A stretch of 20,068 nucleotides of DNA, from the NCBI RefSeq assembly GCF_000611645.1, contig NW_014012819.1, positions 1-20,068 of the forward strand, read 5' to 3'. This document shows, piece after piece, positions 1 to 9,650 of the stretch. Numbering within the stretch: the stretch's first letter is position 1; every line of letters starts with the position of its first letter. A program made the position numbers and the translations under genes. This DNA is from Monoraphidium neglectum (Eukaryota > Chlorophyta > Chlorophyceae > Sphaeropleales > Selenastraceae). Under the pieces are notes generated by a model. It saw only the letters and a program-made list of their open reading frames with translations. It was not told the DNA's origin and did not search any database.

Positions 1-231
1 GGGGTGGGCTGTGGGGGGTGCCACTTGCAGCGCCGCACGCCGCAACGGGCGACTGGCAGGCCGCGGGCTGCGGGCAGCGCCGGCGCACTGCTCTGTCGCA
101 CCTGCCCCATCTCTTTCTGGCTGGGCCGCCATCCTCCTGCTTGCCCGCCTGCGCTGCGGCGGCCCCTACTGCCCGTCTCAAGTGCTGCACCCGCCCCCGC
201 TCGCCAATCTGATGTTATCTGATCCGGCCAG

Positions 232-725
232 ATCTACGAGCTTGAAACAAAGTACCTGGAGGGCTGCAACCCCGCCGCCAACGCGCTCAGAGGTGCTGAC
301 ATGCCGCGCCCGCGCCGCGCGGGGACGCCCCTCGAGCCCCCGCGCTGGGGGCATCGTCCCCCCACTACAGCCCGCGCCGCGCGGCGCGTTGCGGCGCGGC
401 GTGGCGCGGCGCGGCGCGCTAATCCGCGTGCGCTGACCGCCTCCCGGGACGGCTCGCGCCTGCATGCCGCGAGCAGCACGGTACCCGCAGCGCTCTTGTG
501 GCACTCCCTTGCCCCCACCCTCCACCTTGGAATCCCCCCACTCCCCCACCCCACCCCTCTTGACCGCCCTCACGAAACGCCCTCCTCATCCGCGCAGGCT
601 ACGAGGGCCTGATGTCTCAGCCAGTGCAGCAATATAAGAAGCCGGCCGGCCACGTCAGGGCGGAGGACAGGCTGTTTTCCGGGTCCTCCCTCACGGGATG
701 GGCCCACCTGGCAGGGGCGCCGTGA
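232..725 (+). CDS. EAF6: EAF6-like subunit of NuA4 histone acetyltransferase, 3' part of gene
   Basis: EAF6 is a small coiled-coil subunit of nuclear MYST-type histone acetyltransferase complexes (NuA4 and relatives). Two exons are visible: 232-292 (after acceptor ...CCGGCCAG) and 598-725 (after ...CCGCGCAG). The junction is phase 1 and makes a Gly codon. They encode the last 62 residues. The first exon reads IYELETKYLEGCNPAANALRG, which matches the family's conserved IYxLExxYLE...GNxxxG(F/Y) block. The second holds the C-terminal VRAEDRLFSGSSLTG block, equivalent to the plant (R)PEDRIFSxSSxTS motif. The stop is TGA at 723-725. The donor at 293 is GTGCTG, which is weak. Bases 1-231 read as the end of an intron; the N-terminal coiled coil lies upstream of the window. 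What I see is the two motif blocks and matching phases; the complex membership is family knowledge. Confidence 0.86.
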
Positions 726-1238
726 GGCGTGGTGCCTGGCCGCCAGCAGCGCGGCGCGCGCGGCCCTCCGCGCCCCTGCCTCTGCGCGGCAAGCGGCGCC
801 TCGGGAAGGCGGCGCCGCGGGGCGCAGGCGCGACGTGGGCGCGCTGGGGCGGCCCGCGCCGCCGCAGCGGGACGCGGCCAGGCAGCGCCGCTTTTTCGCG
901 CCGCCCGCGGCCCTCCTTCCGCTCGCGATTGGACCTGTGGGCCGCGCCAAGCGCTCAGCAGCCCTCGGGGGCACGCCTGGCGCGGGGTCTGCTCTCAAGC
1001 GTTCGCCGGGCATGCAGGGGGGATCCCTTGACTTTGACTTTGACCTGATCTTGACCGTGCGGCGCAGCCGCGGACGTCTCATGCAGGCCGCGCCAGTTTG
1101 AGAGCCATCCGACTTTGCAGTGGTGCAATGGCCGTTTTTCCCATTGACGCTTCTCCTGCTGAGACATGCAGGTTCACAACCCTGCCGCCCCAACCTGCTC
1201 ACCAGGGCACCGGCCCCGAGGCGTCTTCTCTTTCCCTC

Positions 1239-1316
1239 ATGTAACAAAATGAGAGCACTCAAAGTGTGCACGGAGTCATGCAACAAAAGTACAGGACTCA
1301 AAGTGGGCACGGAAAG
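1239..1316. repeat. Imperfect tandem repeat, two 39-bp units
   Basis: Unit 1 is 1239-1277 and unit 2 is 1278-1316. Both begin ATGyAACAAAA, share GGACTCAAAGTGnGCACGGA-like cores, and differ at about 8 positions. The period is 39, a multiple of three, but I find no supporting gene. The repeat lies between the convergent EAF6-like and DUF455 genes and contains the TGTAA in unit 1; unit 2 has lost it (TGCAA). Confidence 0.75.
1240..1244 (+). terminator. TGTAA poly(A) signal, likely for the EAF6-like gene
   Basis: TGTAA is the usual polyadenylation signal of chlorophyte algae. This copy lies 515 bp after the EAF6-like stop and is the first on this strand. Bases 726-1239 would then be 3' UTR; I see no convincing coding sequence there. 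Confidence 0.5.
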
Positions 1317-1556
1317 GCAAGTCCCGCACGCATAGAATGTCAGTGCTGATGGATGCGTCCCAGCATCTGTTTGGCACCTTCTCGGTGCATAGAGTGGCCG
1401 CGCCCACACGCAGGGCGTGCCTGCGCAGCCGCCCTTGGCAGCTTGAACGGCTCGCCCGATGAAACCCCTCAACCCTACAAGCCTCTCTCGATCCAGCAGT
1501 TGCAGCCGCTGCCGCAGCGCCTGGCGGCCCGAGCGCGATGGGAGCTGCTCGGAAAC

Positions 1557-4500
1557 TCACAGGGCCGCGGCCGCCGCCTCGGTGTCTAGCATCAGCGCTA
1601 GCCGCCGCCGCAGCTCCTCCAACCCCGCACCATCAATGACCCCTGCCGTCACCGCCGCGGCACCCACTGCGCCCGCGCTCGCGCCGGCCGCCGGATCCTC
1701 TCCGCGCCCCTTGGCGGCCGCCGCCTCGGCCGGCGCGACCATCGCCGCGCGCTCGCCCTCGGGCCAGCATTGGACGTCGTACCAATCCTGTGACAGGCCA
1801 ACCTCGGACCGCGCGATGTGGTTGAAGGGGCCTTTCAGAAGTTCAGGGGACAGCGACGCCAGGAGGGACCGGAAGGCGCCGGGCGCGGCGACGCCCTGGG
1901 CCTCGCACACGCGCTTGAACCAGGCGACGCCTGCAGTATCGCCCACGTCATGGTGACGTCATGCGGAGGGGGGGGAGGGGCGATGTGGATAATGTGCACA
2001 CGGTCGATACGGAGAATACGCAGCAAATGGTGGCGGGTATCGGGGGTGAGGTTGTGATCAATGAGAAAGCCCGGCGCAACAAAAATGAGGGTCGGGCCAT
2101 TTTGATGGCCCGCCATCAAGATGGCCCAACTCGTGCAGTGCTGTAGTATCCCGAACCGTCCTGCACAACGCCCAGCCCGCCTGTTGCGCTCACGGCTCAT
2201 GTGATGCCGTCAACAAAGGCAACAAACGCAAAGACGACTGACCCCAATCGCCGCGGCGTCGCTGCCGACGCGGCGACGCTGCCCCGCAAACACACCCACA
2301 CACGAAAAACAGCACGTGCACATGCACATGCGTCCGGACTCTCAAACGCACACGGCCATCGCGCCACAAACAACATGTCGCACACGAAAGGCGCCGCCGC
2401 CCTCGAAACTCCCACTCACCAATGGCGACGTGAGCCTTTTCCTCGAGCGCGATCTGGGCCACAATGCCGGCGGTGCGCCTGTCCCCGAGCCCCATCAGCC
2501 GCGCCACCAGCCGCTGCCCCGCATCAAGGCCGCGAGCCTCTTGGCTCATAGGAACTATCGCCAGCCTGTTCTTGTCGAATTTGGGGTTTAGGGTTGTTGG
2601 GTTCAGGGTTTGGGGTTGATGTGGTTTGCGGTGGGAGGTGAGTTTGTTGGGGCAGCTAGTGTGGATGCCGGCGTGCGCGCGTCAAGTTGGGGTAGGTGTG
2701 TGGAGGGGGTCCAGAGGATGCAGTCATTCTGGATGAATAGTAGTGTGTGATGCATTCAATGGGAACATCGGAGATTGCGCGTTTATATGGGTGTGGGTGG
2801 TTGGGGCGTGGGCAGCGGTGGGGCATGGCGCGGCGGCCGGCTTTCTGGGGCGCATGACATGGGGATCCTGGGGCGGGCGCGCTCGCCGGCCCAGCTGGCG
2901 CGCGAGGATGGGCAACAAAGGGGAAAGCGCGCGGCGCCGCGGCGGCGCCCGCCGCCCGCGTGCACGCCTGCCCTGAAAGGAGGCAGCAGGCGCGGTGTAT
3001 CGCCGGCACCCAGGCCGCAGGGCTGCCTGTGAGAGCACGCCCTTCCCTCACCCCACCGCCCCACCCCCCGTCCTCTCATGCCATGAGGCCCCATGGCGGG
3101 GCCCCGCAACAGCGTCAGGGCATCAAAGAGGCGCCCACCTTGCATTCAAATCCCCGGACGACAGCTGGGCGCCCTCCCACAACAGATTGTGAGCCACCTG
3201 AAGTGCGACGGAGGGCCCAGGTTTGGTGGAGAACGGTTGGAAGGATTTAAAGGCCACTCAAGGCGTGCAGTGACTCACGAGCGGCATCAATGCAGCCAAC
3301 AGCCAGGGGCATGCAGGCTACTGCTGGCTCAAACATTCAAGGGCGAACCCGCCCTCCAATTGCTTGTGAACCCATGTGCAGGGCGCCGAGGTCTTGGGGG
3401 ACACGCGCGCAACGCCCGCAACTCTGAGATCTCAGATCTCAGATCACTCGCCATGTCGCCGTAGTCGGCCCCGAGCTCGTGCAGCCGCTGCAGCGTCCAG
3501 CAGAAGTGGCGCGACTCGTCGTCCGCCACACGGGCAAAGTCCTCGTAGAAAGCCGCAGGCAGCCGCAGGTGCGCAAACCTGGATTGGGAGAATCCGATGA
3601 CAAAGACGGGGGGCGCATTCGGGGCGAGGCGATTTTGTCGGCGGGGGGCCTCTGCCGTCAGAGCAGGGTGGCGCGGGGCAGCCGAAGGCGGAGGCGCGTG
3701 CAAGCTCCCAAGCAGGCACGGCGTGCGCACGAACTTGGCTGCGTGGATTGTACATCTGCGTCCCGCCCATAAACTTTACCTAGCCACAGTATCCATCGCC
3801 AAGTCTATCGCGTTGAGCTCTATATGCGCCAGGTTGTGCAGCATGTGGGCTGCCAGGGGTAGGGGGCTGTCCTTGGGGGACGGCACCTGGAGGAGGGGGG
3901 GGGAGACGACGAGGAGGATGGGGTTTGGGGGTTGAGGGCGCAGCCGCGGTGGCGAAGGAGGCGGCGGGGCTTGGTCGATCGAATGAGGCGGTGCCCTGGG
4001 CGGTGCCAGGCACATGGGTGCTTGCGAATCGGCGGCTTCATGCAAGGGGGGATTGAGAATGGCTTAAACGTCCAATTGCAAGGAATAAACGGTTTGGTGA
4101 GTTGTATGGTCGGGCGGAAAAGTGGCGGCCGCCCACCTCCTTCGGGACAACCAGCCTGGGCCGCTCCGGCCGCGCCGGGCGCCGTGGCACGGGCAGCGCT
4201 GCGCCGCGGCCGTCAGTGCCCAGGGGCAGGCCGCCTGCGCAATAGCGCGACCAGGCTTGGTGTGCGAGGCCGGCCTTCATGGCGGGGTCTGCCGTCTCCA
4301 ACACCTTGTGCATGGCGCAGTGGCCGCAGAGCCGCGTGGCAGTCGTGGAGTCAGGGATCAAGCGATAGAATCCAGACCGGTCCGCCTGCAGTCAAGGTCA
4401 AACGCAGTCAAAGGCCACGCAAACACGGACCCCAGCAGCCGGGACCCGCCGCGGCGCCGCTCGCGCCTGGAACCCCCGCCCGGCTGCTGTGCGACGCGTC

Positions 4501-5063
4501 CTGCCGGCACGGCGGCCGCCAGCGTGACAAGGGGGCTGGGGGTCATCGCTTGGGGCGTCGACCACGACTCACCTGCAGGGCTGCTTCCACCAGCGAGGGC
4601 GCGAGCTGGACTCCCGCGGCTGCGGCGTCGCCGGGCGGCGCCGCCTCCGGGCCGGCGGTCGCGCCGCGCGTCCCCCATCCGCGGCGCGGGTCGGGGCCCG
4701 CGGCGCGCCAGGCCTTCAGGCCGGGCCACTCTATCGGATCCTATGCGATGATGGTTGCGTTTGGGGGGCCGGGTCAGTCCCTGTTGCCACACCTCTGCGG
4801 GGCGGCGGTCACCGGCACCCAGGGCGGGACTGTGCATGTATGCCTTGCAGGCTTCTCCCATGGCCGCATGCACTCAGGCTGCGCGAGCGACTTATGCTGC
4901 ACCTCACATGTTGGAGTGTGTCGGCTGTCGCGTCCTGCGCCGCCGCGGCCGCCGCAGCCACCCCGGCAAGCTTCCCGCTTGAGAGGCTGCGCAAGCACCG
5001 GGTGCCGCCACAATGGCGCGGCACGGCCAGGCGGCCGAGGTGGCGCGAGTAGGAGCTCAGCAT
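1557..5063 (-). CDS. Ferritin-like DUF455 (PF04305) protein, probably mitochondrial, 8 exons
   Basis: Exons (high to low): 5063-4908, 4740-4573, 4304-4137, 3886-3780, 3578-3452, 3197-3139, 2565-2420, 1930-1557, giving 434 residues with every junction in phase. DUF455 proteins have a ferritin-like four-helix fold; their reaction is not established. The di-metal ligand pattern is complete: E187 (in HIEL), E221-x-x-H224 (in DDESRHF), E271 (in EARGLD), E304-x-x-H307 (in EEKAHVAIG). Other family blocks are RPARPERPRLVVPKE near residue 155, YGDM/AHNLLWEGA at the exon 5/6 join, and GPFNHIARSEVGLSQDWY in the last exon. Residues 1-35 are rich in Arg and Ser without acids, like a mitochondrial presequence; exons 1-2 beyond that are poorly conserved in what I can judge. 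Intron 5 needs a GC donor (ATG|GCGAGT). The C-terminal ~75 residues are Ala-rich and outside the domain. The stop TGA overlaps a GTGAGT, so a further 3' intron cannot be excluded. I see no TGTAA downstream on this strand. Confidence 0.92.
2094..2127. repeat. Near-perfect 16-bp inverted repeat (hairpin) inside DUF455 intron 7
   Basis: Arm 2094-2109 (GGGCCATTTTGATGGC) pairs with 2112-2127 (GCCATCAAGATGGCCC) with one mismatch and a 2-base spacer. It lies in the 489-bp intron 1931-2419 and would form a stem in the pre-mRNA. No flanking target duplication is evident. Confidence 0.8.
2580..2618 (+). repeat. Short degenerate telomere-like (GGGTTTA/GGGTT) patch
   Basis: Five GGGTT-type units occur in 39 bases, with one exact TTTAGGG, in intron 6 of the DUF455 gene immediately upstream of the exon 7 acceptor (on the gene's strand it reads as AACCC/CCCAAA). 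It could simply be a C-rich polypyrimidine tract for splicing. Confidence 0.45.
3424..3445. repeat. 7-bp direct repeat with 12-bp palindrome next to the GC splice donor
   Basis: CTGAGATCTCAG (3424-3435) is a perfect palindrome, and GATCTCA is repeated with a 7-base period to 3445. The patch starts about 6 bases inside intron 5 of the DUF455 gene, right after its inferred GC donor at 3451-3450, so it could form local structure at the splice site. Confidence 0.6.
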
Positions 5064-6195
5064 CAATTGCTGCTGAATTCTTGGCTGTTTCTCCGCTTTG
5101 GTGCAGTGCTGCAGGGCCGTTCGCGATTCGTAGGGTCAATTTGCTGCGATCTCCGCCCAAGTGCAAAGCAAGTGCGCAATCCTTGAACTGCTTGGAATTG
5201 CAAAACACATATGCAATGAATAAGCCTCTTGCGTACTTAGATGATGACTCGTGTGGGTTTGGCAACACAACACTGCCCCCCTTGAGTTCTTGTGCGGCGC
5301 CGCCTCACCAGCACGCAATCGTCGTGGTGCCTTGCGTGGCGAACGCTGGGCTTAGCTGAGACTGAACTCACTTGACCAGAGACTCTTCACCTAAAGTTTT
5401 GCTTGTACGAACCGCCATGCCACACAAAAGTGTGTTGAGGCCATGCAACACCCTGCCTGCCTCTGGGGGGCAACCTGACATGGGCTGGTCTTGAGCTCAC
5501 GTGCCTCCCCGCACGCGCCCACACCCTCACAAGTTCACACGCTCACGCACCTATTTTTTCGCACGTGTACGCGCACTCATGCCCACACGCACGATCGTGC
5601 TCACATGCACGCGCACTTCTTCACGCATGCGCATGGTTGCACATGCGTGCGAAATCTGCACATGCTTCTGCAGACGTGTGCGCGTGGTTGTGCACACACA
5701 CTACTCACACACCCACTACACACACACACACACATCCACACGCACGCACACACACACATGCACGTACACGCACACACAGAAACACACGTGCATGCGCGCA
5801 CACACATGCTCACTCTCTCAAACACACACACACACACACACACACACGCATGCTAGAGCGCTGCAAGCGGCCGCCATATGGCAATGGCTACACCTGTGTC
5901 CAGCGCCCTGGCAAAGCAATGGGCCCATGGAAAGAGACCGGTGACGTTCCGACAGCCCGTTACTTTTGCGCCAGACTCTCACTCCAGCATGCCGCAGTGA
6001 ACAGGGCATCGGAAAGCTGGTATTGAAATTGCTCTTGGCACCGGGTGGGTTGGTGCTGCAGTACGCATGGGCTAGGCCGGTGCTCGGCTGCCAGTGACTA
6101 TTGTCGTCACGCCTGGTGTCCTTGTGGCATCTTCCATCAACCACACAATGTATGCAGATGCACATTTTCATGTATTGAGCCGCTCAAATTGAGTG
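5064..6195. other. Intergenic region between divergent genes, with AC-rich low-complexity block
   Basis: This is the shared upstream region of the DUF455 gene (leftward) and the secreted protein gene at 6514 (rightward). No exon could be supported. Roughly 5510-5850 is one long purine/pyrimidine-alternating block of AC, CACACG and TGCACA words. Confidence 0.6.
5822..5847 (+). repeat. (AC)13 microsatellite within an AC-rich block
   Basis: This is the longest pure AC run of the 5510-5850 block. The open frames through the block encode only Cys/Val or His/Thr runs and are not genes. Confidence 0.9.
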
Positions 6196-6201
6196 TATAT
6201 A
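6196..6201 (+). promoter_or_regulatory. Possible TATA box for the secreted protein gene at 6514
   Basis: TATATA occurs in GAGTGTATATAGCAG, 313 bases upstream of the ATG, in a locally less GC-rich stretch. Transcription would start near 6225-6230 and leave a ~285-base leader. It is placed by motif only. Confidence 0.4.
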
Positions 6202-6513
6202 GCAGCTGTGGTGCTTTGAGAGCACAGCGGCTACCACCTAGCTGCGGCACTGCCCTGCCGGGCTGCTTCCGGCCACCAGCCTGCACTGCTGCAGTGCAGT
6301 CGCAAACTGCAGTGACACCGGCCAATCACCAGGGTATGAAACCCCAAAATCTTTGCATTGAAAAGTGCAGATGATCGATGCGCATTCTCACTAGTATCGC
6401 AGCAGAGCACCAACAACATCGCGAAGTTGCTCGATTTTCGCTGATCGTCCACGCTGACTCTGGGCTCTCGCAAGCCATTACGCAACCTTCACAACTTTGA
6501 AACGGTCACAGAG

Positions 6514-7260
6514 ATGAACCTGGGGCGCGCCCTCGTTCTCCTGGCCCTGGTTGCGGCCGCGGCCGCGGCCAAGTGCACACCCTGCTCCCAGTGCCGCAGC
6601 CCGGAGTGTTGGCGCACCTGCAACGTCTACTGCGCTCCAGAGGCGCCCAACGCCGTTCAAGTCAAGAAGGGCAGCTCATGCATGGATTCCGGCGCGAAGC
6701 AAGGGCCAGCCATTGGCAAGGTGAGGGGCGCACAAACCGCGCATGCGGTACGCCAGCAGGTTGGGACGCGCGGCTGCCGGGCAGCTATAAAATCCTGGGC
6801 GGGGGCATGGGCAAATGCAGCTGCATCGAGCGTGTCGCCAACGTCTGCCCATTCCACCTGCTGCTAAGAATTGGGTGCTTCCCCCTCCCCAAACGCCCCA
6901 CTGCTATCCAACAGGACGCCTGCGAATGGGCCAAGAAAACCTGCGCCCCGGATGAGCCTGAAAAGCTCGGCGCCTCCATGGGCGCCGACGCCATCGGGTC
7001 GGTCAGCCTCGCCCAGTGCTCCAAGATCGCAATGGGCAGCTGCCAGCAGGCCGCCGGCGAGACTGCGCCCTGCCAGGACGCCGGCACCCAGGGGTTTGGC
7101 AAGTGTGATGGGAAGAGGTTCAAGGCTGTCTTCCAGGCCCGCGCTACAGAGTTGTGCCAGGCCAAGGCCCGCGGCATCACGGAGGTCGACCCAAACACCG
7201 GGAAGTGGGCTGGAGACCAGCAGCAGCCAAAGCAGCAGCAGCAGCCGAAGCAGCAGCCGC

Positions 7261-7315
<55 letters not shown>

Positions 7316-7351
7316 GCGGCAGCAGCAGCAGCAGCAGCCGCGGCAGCAGCC

Positions 7352-7405
<54 letters not shown>

Positions 7406-7646
7406 GCGCCCGCAGCAGCAGGGGCCCACAGCCAGCAGCGCGTGGCCTGCCCTGCCGCGGGCGGGCGGCGTGCCCTCTTGGGTGCCGCCGCCCGGGATCA
7501 ACGACTTCCCGAGCGCGGCGGCTATGGGGGCCATACCGCCTGCACCCGGGGCGTGGCCGTCCACAGGCGCGGCCTGGCCGCCCGCGGGCGTACCGTCTTT
7601 CAACACCCCCGCATGGGGCTCGTTCAGGCGCCTCTTGAGGGCGTAA
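6514..7646 (+). CDS. Secreted 14-cysteine protein with polyglutamine tail (paralogue A)
   Basis: Exons 6514-6720 and 6915-7646, phase 0, encode 312 residues. Residues 1-19 form a clear signal peptide (MNLGRALVLLALV then Ala run) and the mature chain starts at KCTPCSQC. The mature domain has 14 cysteines in two parts: a CTPCSQCRSPEC...CNVYC block in exon 1, and in exon 2 the segment with GADAIGS, SLAQCSKIAMGSCQQAAGE and PCQDAG. After GKWA at about residue 168 comes a ~65-residue Gln-rich stretch, then a Pro/Ala/Trp-rich tail ending FRRLLRA. I do not recognise the family. By signal peptide and even cysteine number it should be an extracellular or cell-wall, disulphide-bonded protein. The gene at 8784 is its tandem copy and supports the whole reading frame. 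In the other frames the CAG tract gives poly-Ala, poly-Ser, poly-Leu or poly-Cys, which are artefacts. Confidence 0.88.
7263..7403 (+). repeat. CAG trinucleotide tracts coding polyglutamine (17, 6 and 17 units)
   Basis: Pure CAG runs are 7263-7313 (17 units), 7320-7337 (6) and 7353-7403 (17), separated by CCG CGG or CCG CGG CAG CAG CCG. The two long runs are of equal length and both are followed by CCGCG, suggesting duplication of a block. The tract lies inside exon 2 of the secreted protein gene. Confidence 0.95.
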
Positions 7647-7890
7647 TGCGGCCCGCACGGCCCCACCATCGCGCCCGAGGTGTGCATTTCACATTTGTGT
7701 CAGAGGGGCGGCTTTCCACTTGTCTGCCTGGCAGGGCAAGGGGCGTGGCGCCACCGGTGATGCCGCCTGCCTGGTCGGCCAAAGACCCTGTGATTCTGAG
7801 TCTTGCATCGATCCTCAAGACTTCGACAGAGTCTTGCCTTCGATCTGCTATGTTCAAAAACATGCAGGCTTTCACCTTTGCCAATGCATG

Positions 7891-7895
7891 TGTAA
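7891..7895 (+). terminator. TGTAA poly(A) signal for paralogue A
   Basis: This is the first TGTAA after the stop at 7646, giving a ~260-base 3' UTR. A second copy is at 8200-8204. Confidence 0.55.
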
Positions 7896-7910
7896 GCGAA
7901 GAACGATCAC

Positions 7911-8783
7911 CTACAGTACTGCAGCCGCTCCCCAGTGCCGGCTACCACACTGTTTCACCTAATCACGGGACCTTCAGGAAGCAATGTTTTGCCGATGTAT
8001 GCATTTTAGGCGTGGCCACGCTGTTATTTGACCGACAGCGCCCAAACTTGCAAGATGCACTGCTTGGCCGCACGGCCGGCCCTATGTCGAGTTGTTGAGT
8101 TTTGACCTTCCACGCACTTTCTTGTTGTGCAGCTTACGCTTACGCTTGTTGAAGCTTTCTTGATGTGGCCCCGCAGGCACTGCGATCATGAAACTGCCAT
8201 GTAACACATACTCTAGGCACAACGCCCGCACAGGAGCTTGCGTGTGAGCAGGACAGGTGATGTGGGCAGGACAGGCGTCCATGCACACCGCACAGCCACT
8301 TTTCACGGGCGTGATGAGCTGCACCATGTCTTTGAATGTGCGTTACTGATGGCTGGGGAGGCGGCAGCAGCCCCGATCGGCGATGCAGTGCCCCTGCGCT
8401 TATGGCTGTAGACTGCGCCCCGCAGCCCCGTGCAGCGCCGGCAGTTTAATGTAGCCTTCGCGCTGCCTGATCTGGCAAGCGTGGCCGCATCAACGATTCA
8501 GTGATACGTTTGATCACGGGTTGTAGCCAGCAGTTTGACCGATGTGCTCGTCACCGAGTGACCAGCCCGTGAGCCCAGTTGCCGTGCAGCTGTCACAGGC
8601 CGTGTCACCCCCACCTCGCATACTCCGCCCACTTCACCGTTGTTTTGATTGAGAGTACGCATTTCAGCAACAGTTTACACCCAACGAGACACTCGTCAAA
8701 TTCCAAGCAGTGCGATCCATCCAGCCTACGGCGGTTGCTCCACCTCGAAACAACAAATTGTTGAGACGATGCAACCTTCCAAG
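7911..8783. other. Intergenic region between the two tandem paralogues
   Basis: No exon could be supported on either strand. It has lower GC than the genes and holds a second TGTAA (8200) and a short direct repeat of GCAGGACAGG near 8250-8275. It should contain the promoter of the second paralogue, but no clear TATA box is seen close to it. Confidence 0.5.
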
Positions 8784-9650
8784 ATGCACCTGCTGCGCGC
8801 CTCTCCTTCGTGGCCCTGGCCACCTTCGCTGCCGCCCAATGCACACCTTGCTCTCAGTGCCGGAGCCCAGACTGCTGGCGTGCCTGCAAAGTATACTGTC
8901 CGCCGTCGCCGGACGCTGTGAAAGTGGGCAGGGGCAGCACATGCATGGACGTCGGTGCATCGCAGGGCCCAGCGGTCGGCAAGGTGTGCGCCGGCGTCAC
9001 CGAACCGGAACCACAACTGGTGGCAGGCACTCCGCCAAGCCCGCCAGTCTGCCGGCTGCCGCAGCCTGCGCGCGTCGGACTGCGTTTCGCGCCCGGCGCC
9101 CCGTCCTCCCCCTCCCTGCCTCTCTTTGATCCTCAGATCCCCCGTCCACGCACGAACGTACGCATTGTCGGTGCAGCAGCAGCTGACCTGCGTGCCATTT
9201 TGTCTCGGCTCAGACCAGGCCCGTCCCCCGATCCACCCATCCATGCATCGTCCAAGCCATCTATCAGCAACAACTTTCATGACCCATTCATCTGATGAAC
9301 CTTCCGGACTCCCAACCACGCGTTCGCAGTCGGCTTGCAATTTCGCAATGGAGCAATGCAAGCCAAAGGGTCAACTTCTTGGCGCCGTCAATGGCGCGGA
9401 CGCGATCGGCTCCATCAGCCTCACCCAGTGCTCCAGGATCGCGATGGGAAGCTGCCAGCAGGCGGCCGGCGACACCGCGCCCTGCCAGGACGCCGGCGCG
9501 AAGGGGTTCGGCAGCTGCAGCGCAGAGAAATTCCAGGCCGTGTTCCACAAGAAGGCCGGCGGCTTGTGCCAGCAGTGGGCGCGGTCGGTCACGGACGTCG
9601 ACCCCGACTCCGGAAAGTGGGCCCCCGCGGGCGGCCGCCGCCTGCTGTAG
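8784..9650 (+). CDS. Secreted 14-cysteine protein (paralogue B), with one-base frameshift in signal peptide
   Basis: Exons 8784-8983 and 9330-9650 match paralogue A along their length: CTPCSQCRSPDC, STCMDVGASQGPAVGK then the intron, then NGADAIGS, SLTQCSRIAMGSCQQAAGD, PCQDAG, DPDSGKWA. All 14 cysteines and the phase-0 intron after GK are conserved. The tail is short and ends GGRRLL, lacking the Gln-rich part. No ATG is in frame with exon 1. Aligned with A, the start ATG CAC CTG CTG CGC GCC is followed by TC where A has CTC, so one C is missing from a CCC run near 8800. Either this copy is recently inactivated, or the base was lost in sequencing or assembly, since homopolymers are a common error site. 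The rest of the frame is intact, which favours a recent event or an error. No TGTAA is found in the 500 bases after the stop. Confidence 0.82.

Noticed and set aside
3932..5359. Long open frame of 475 codons on the + strand
   Set aside because: It lies antisense to four clearly conserved exons of the DUF455 gene; its length reflects GC-rich sequence with few stops and the translation is Arg/Ala/Pro-rich without domain motifs.
5491..6026. His/Thr- or Cys/Val-rich open frames
   Set aside because: They are translations of the AC-rich simple-sequence block.
6785..8098. Frames reading the CAG tract as poly-Ala, poly-Ser, poly-Leu or poly-Cys
   Set aside because: The paralogue at 8784 supports only the polyglutamine frame, which continues the cysteine-rich domain.
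8082..8327. Minus-strand frame with CPAHITCPAH repeats
   Set aside because: The repeat comes from a short direct DNA repeat; no start context, splice sites or homologue pattern supports a gene.
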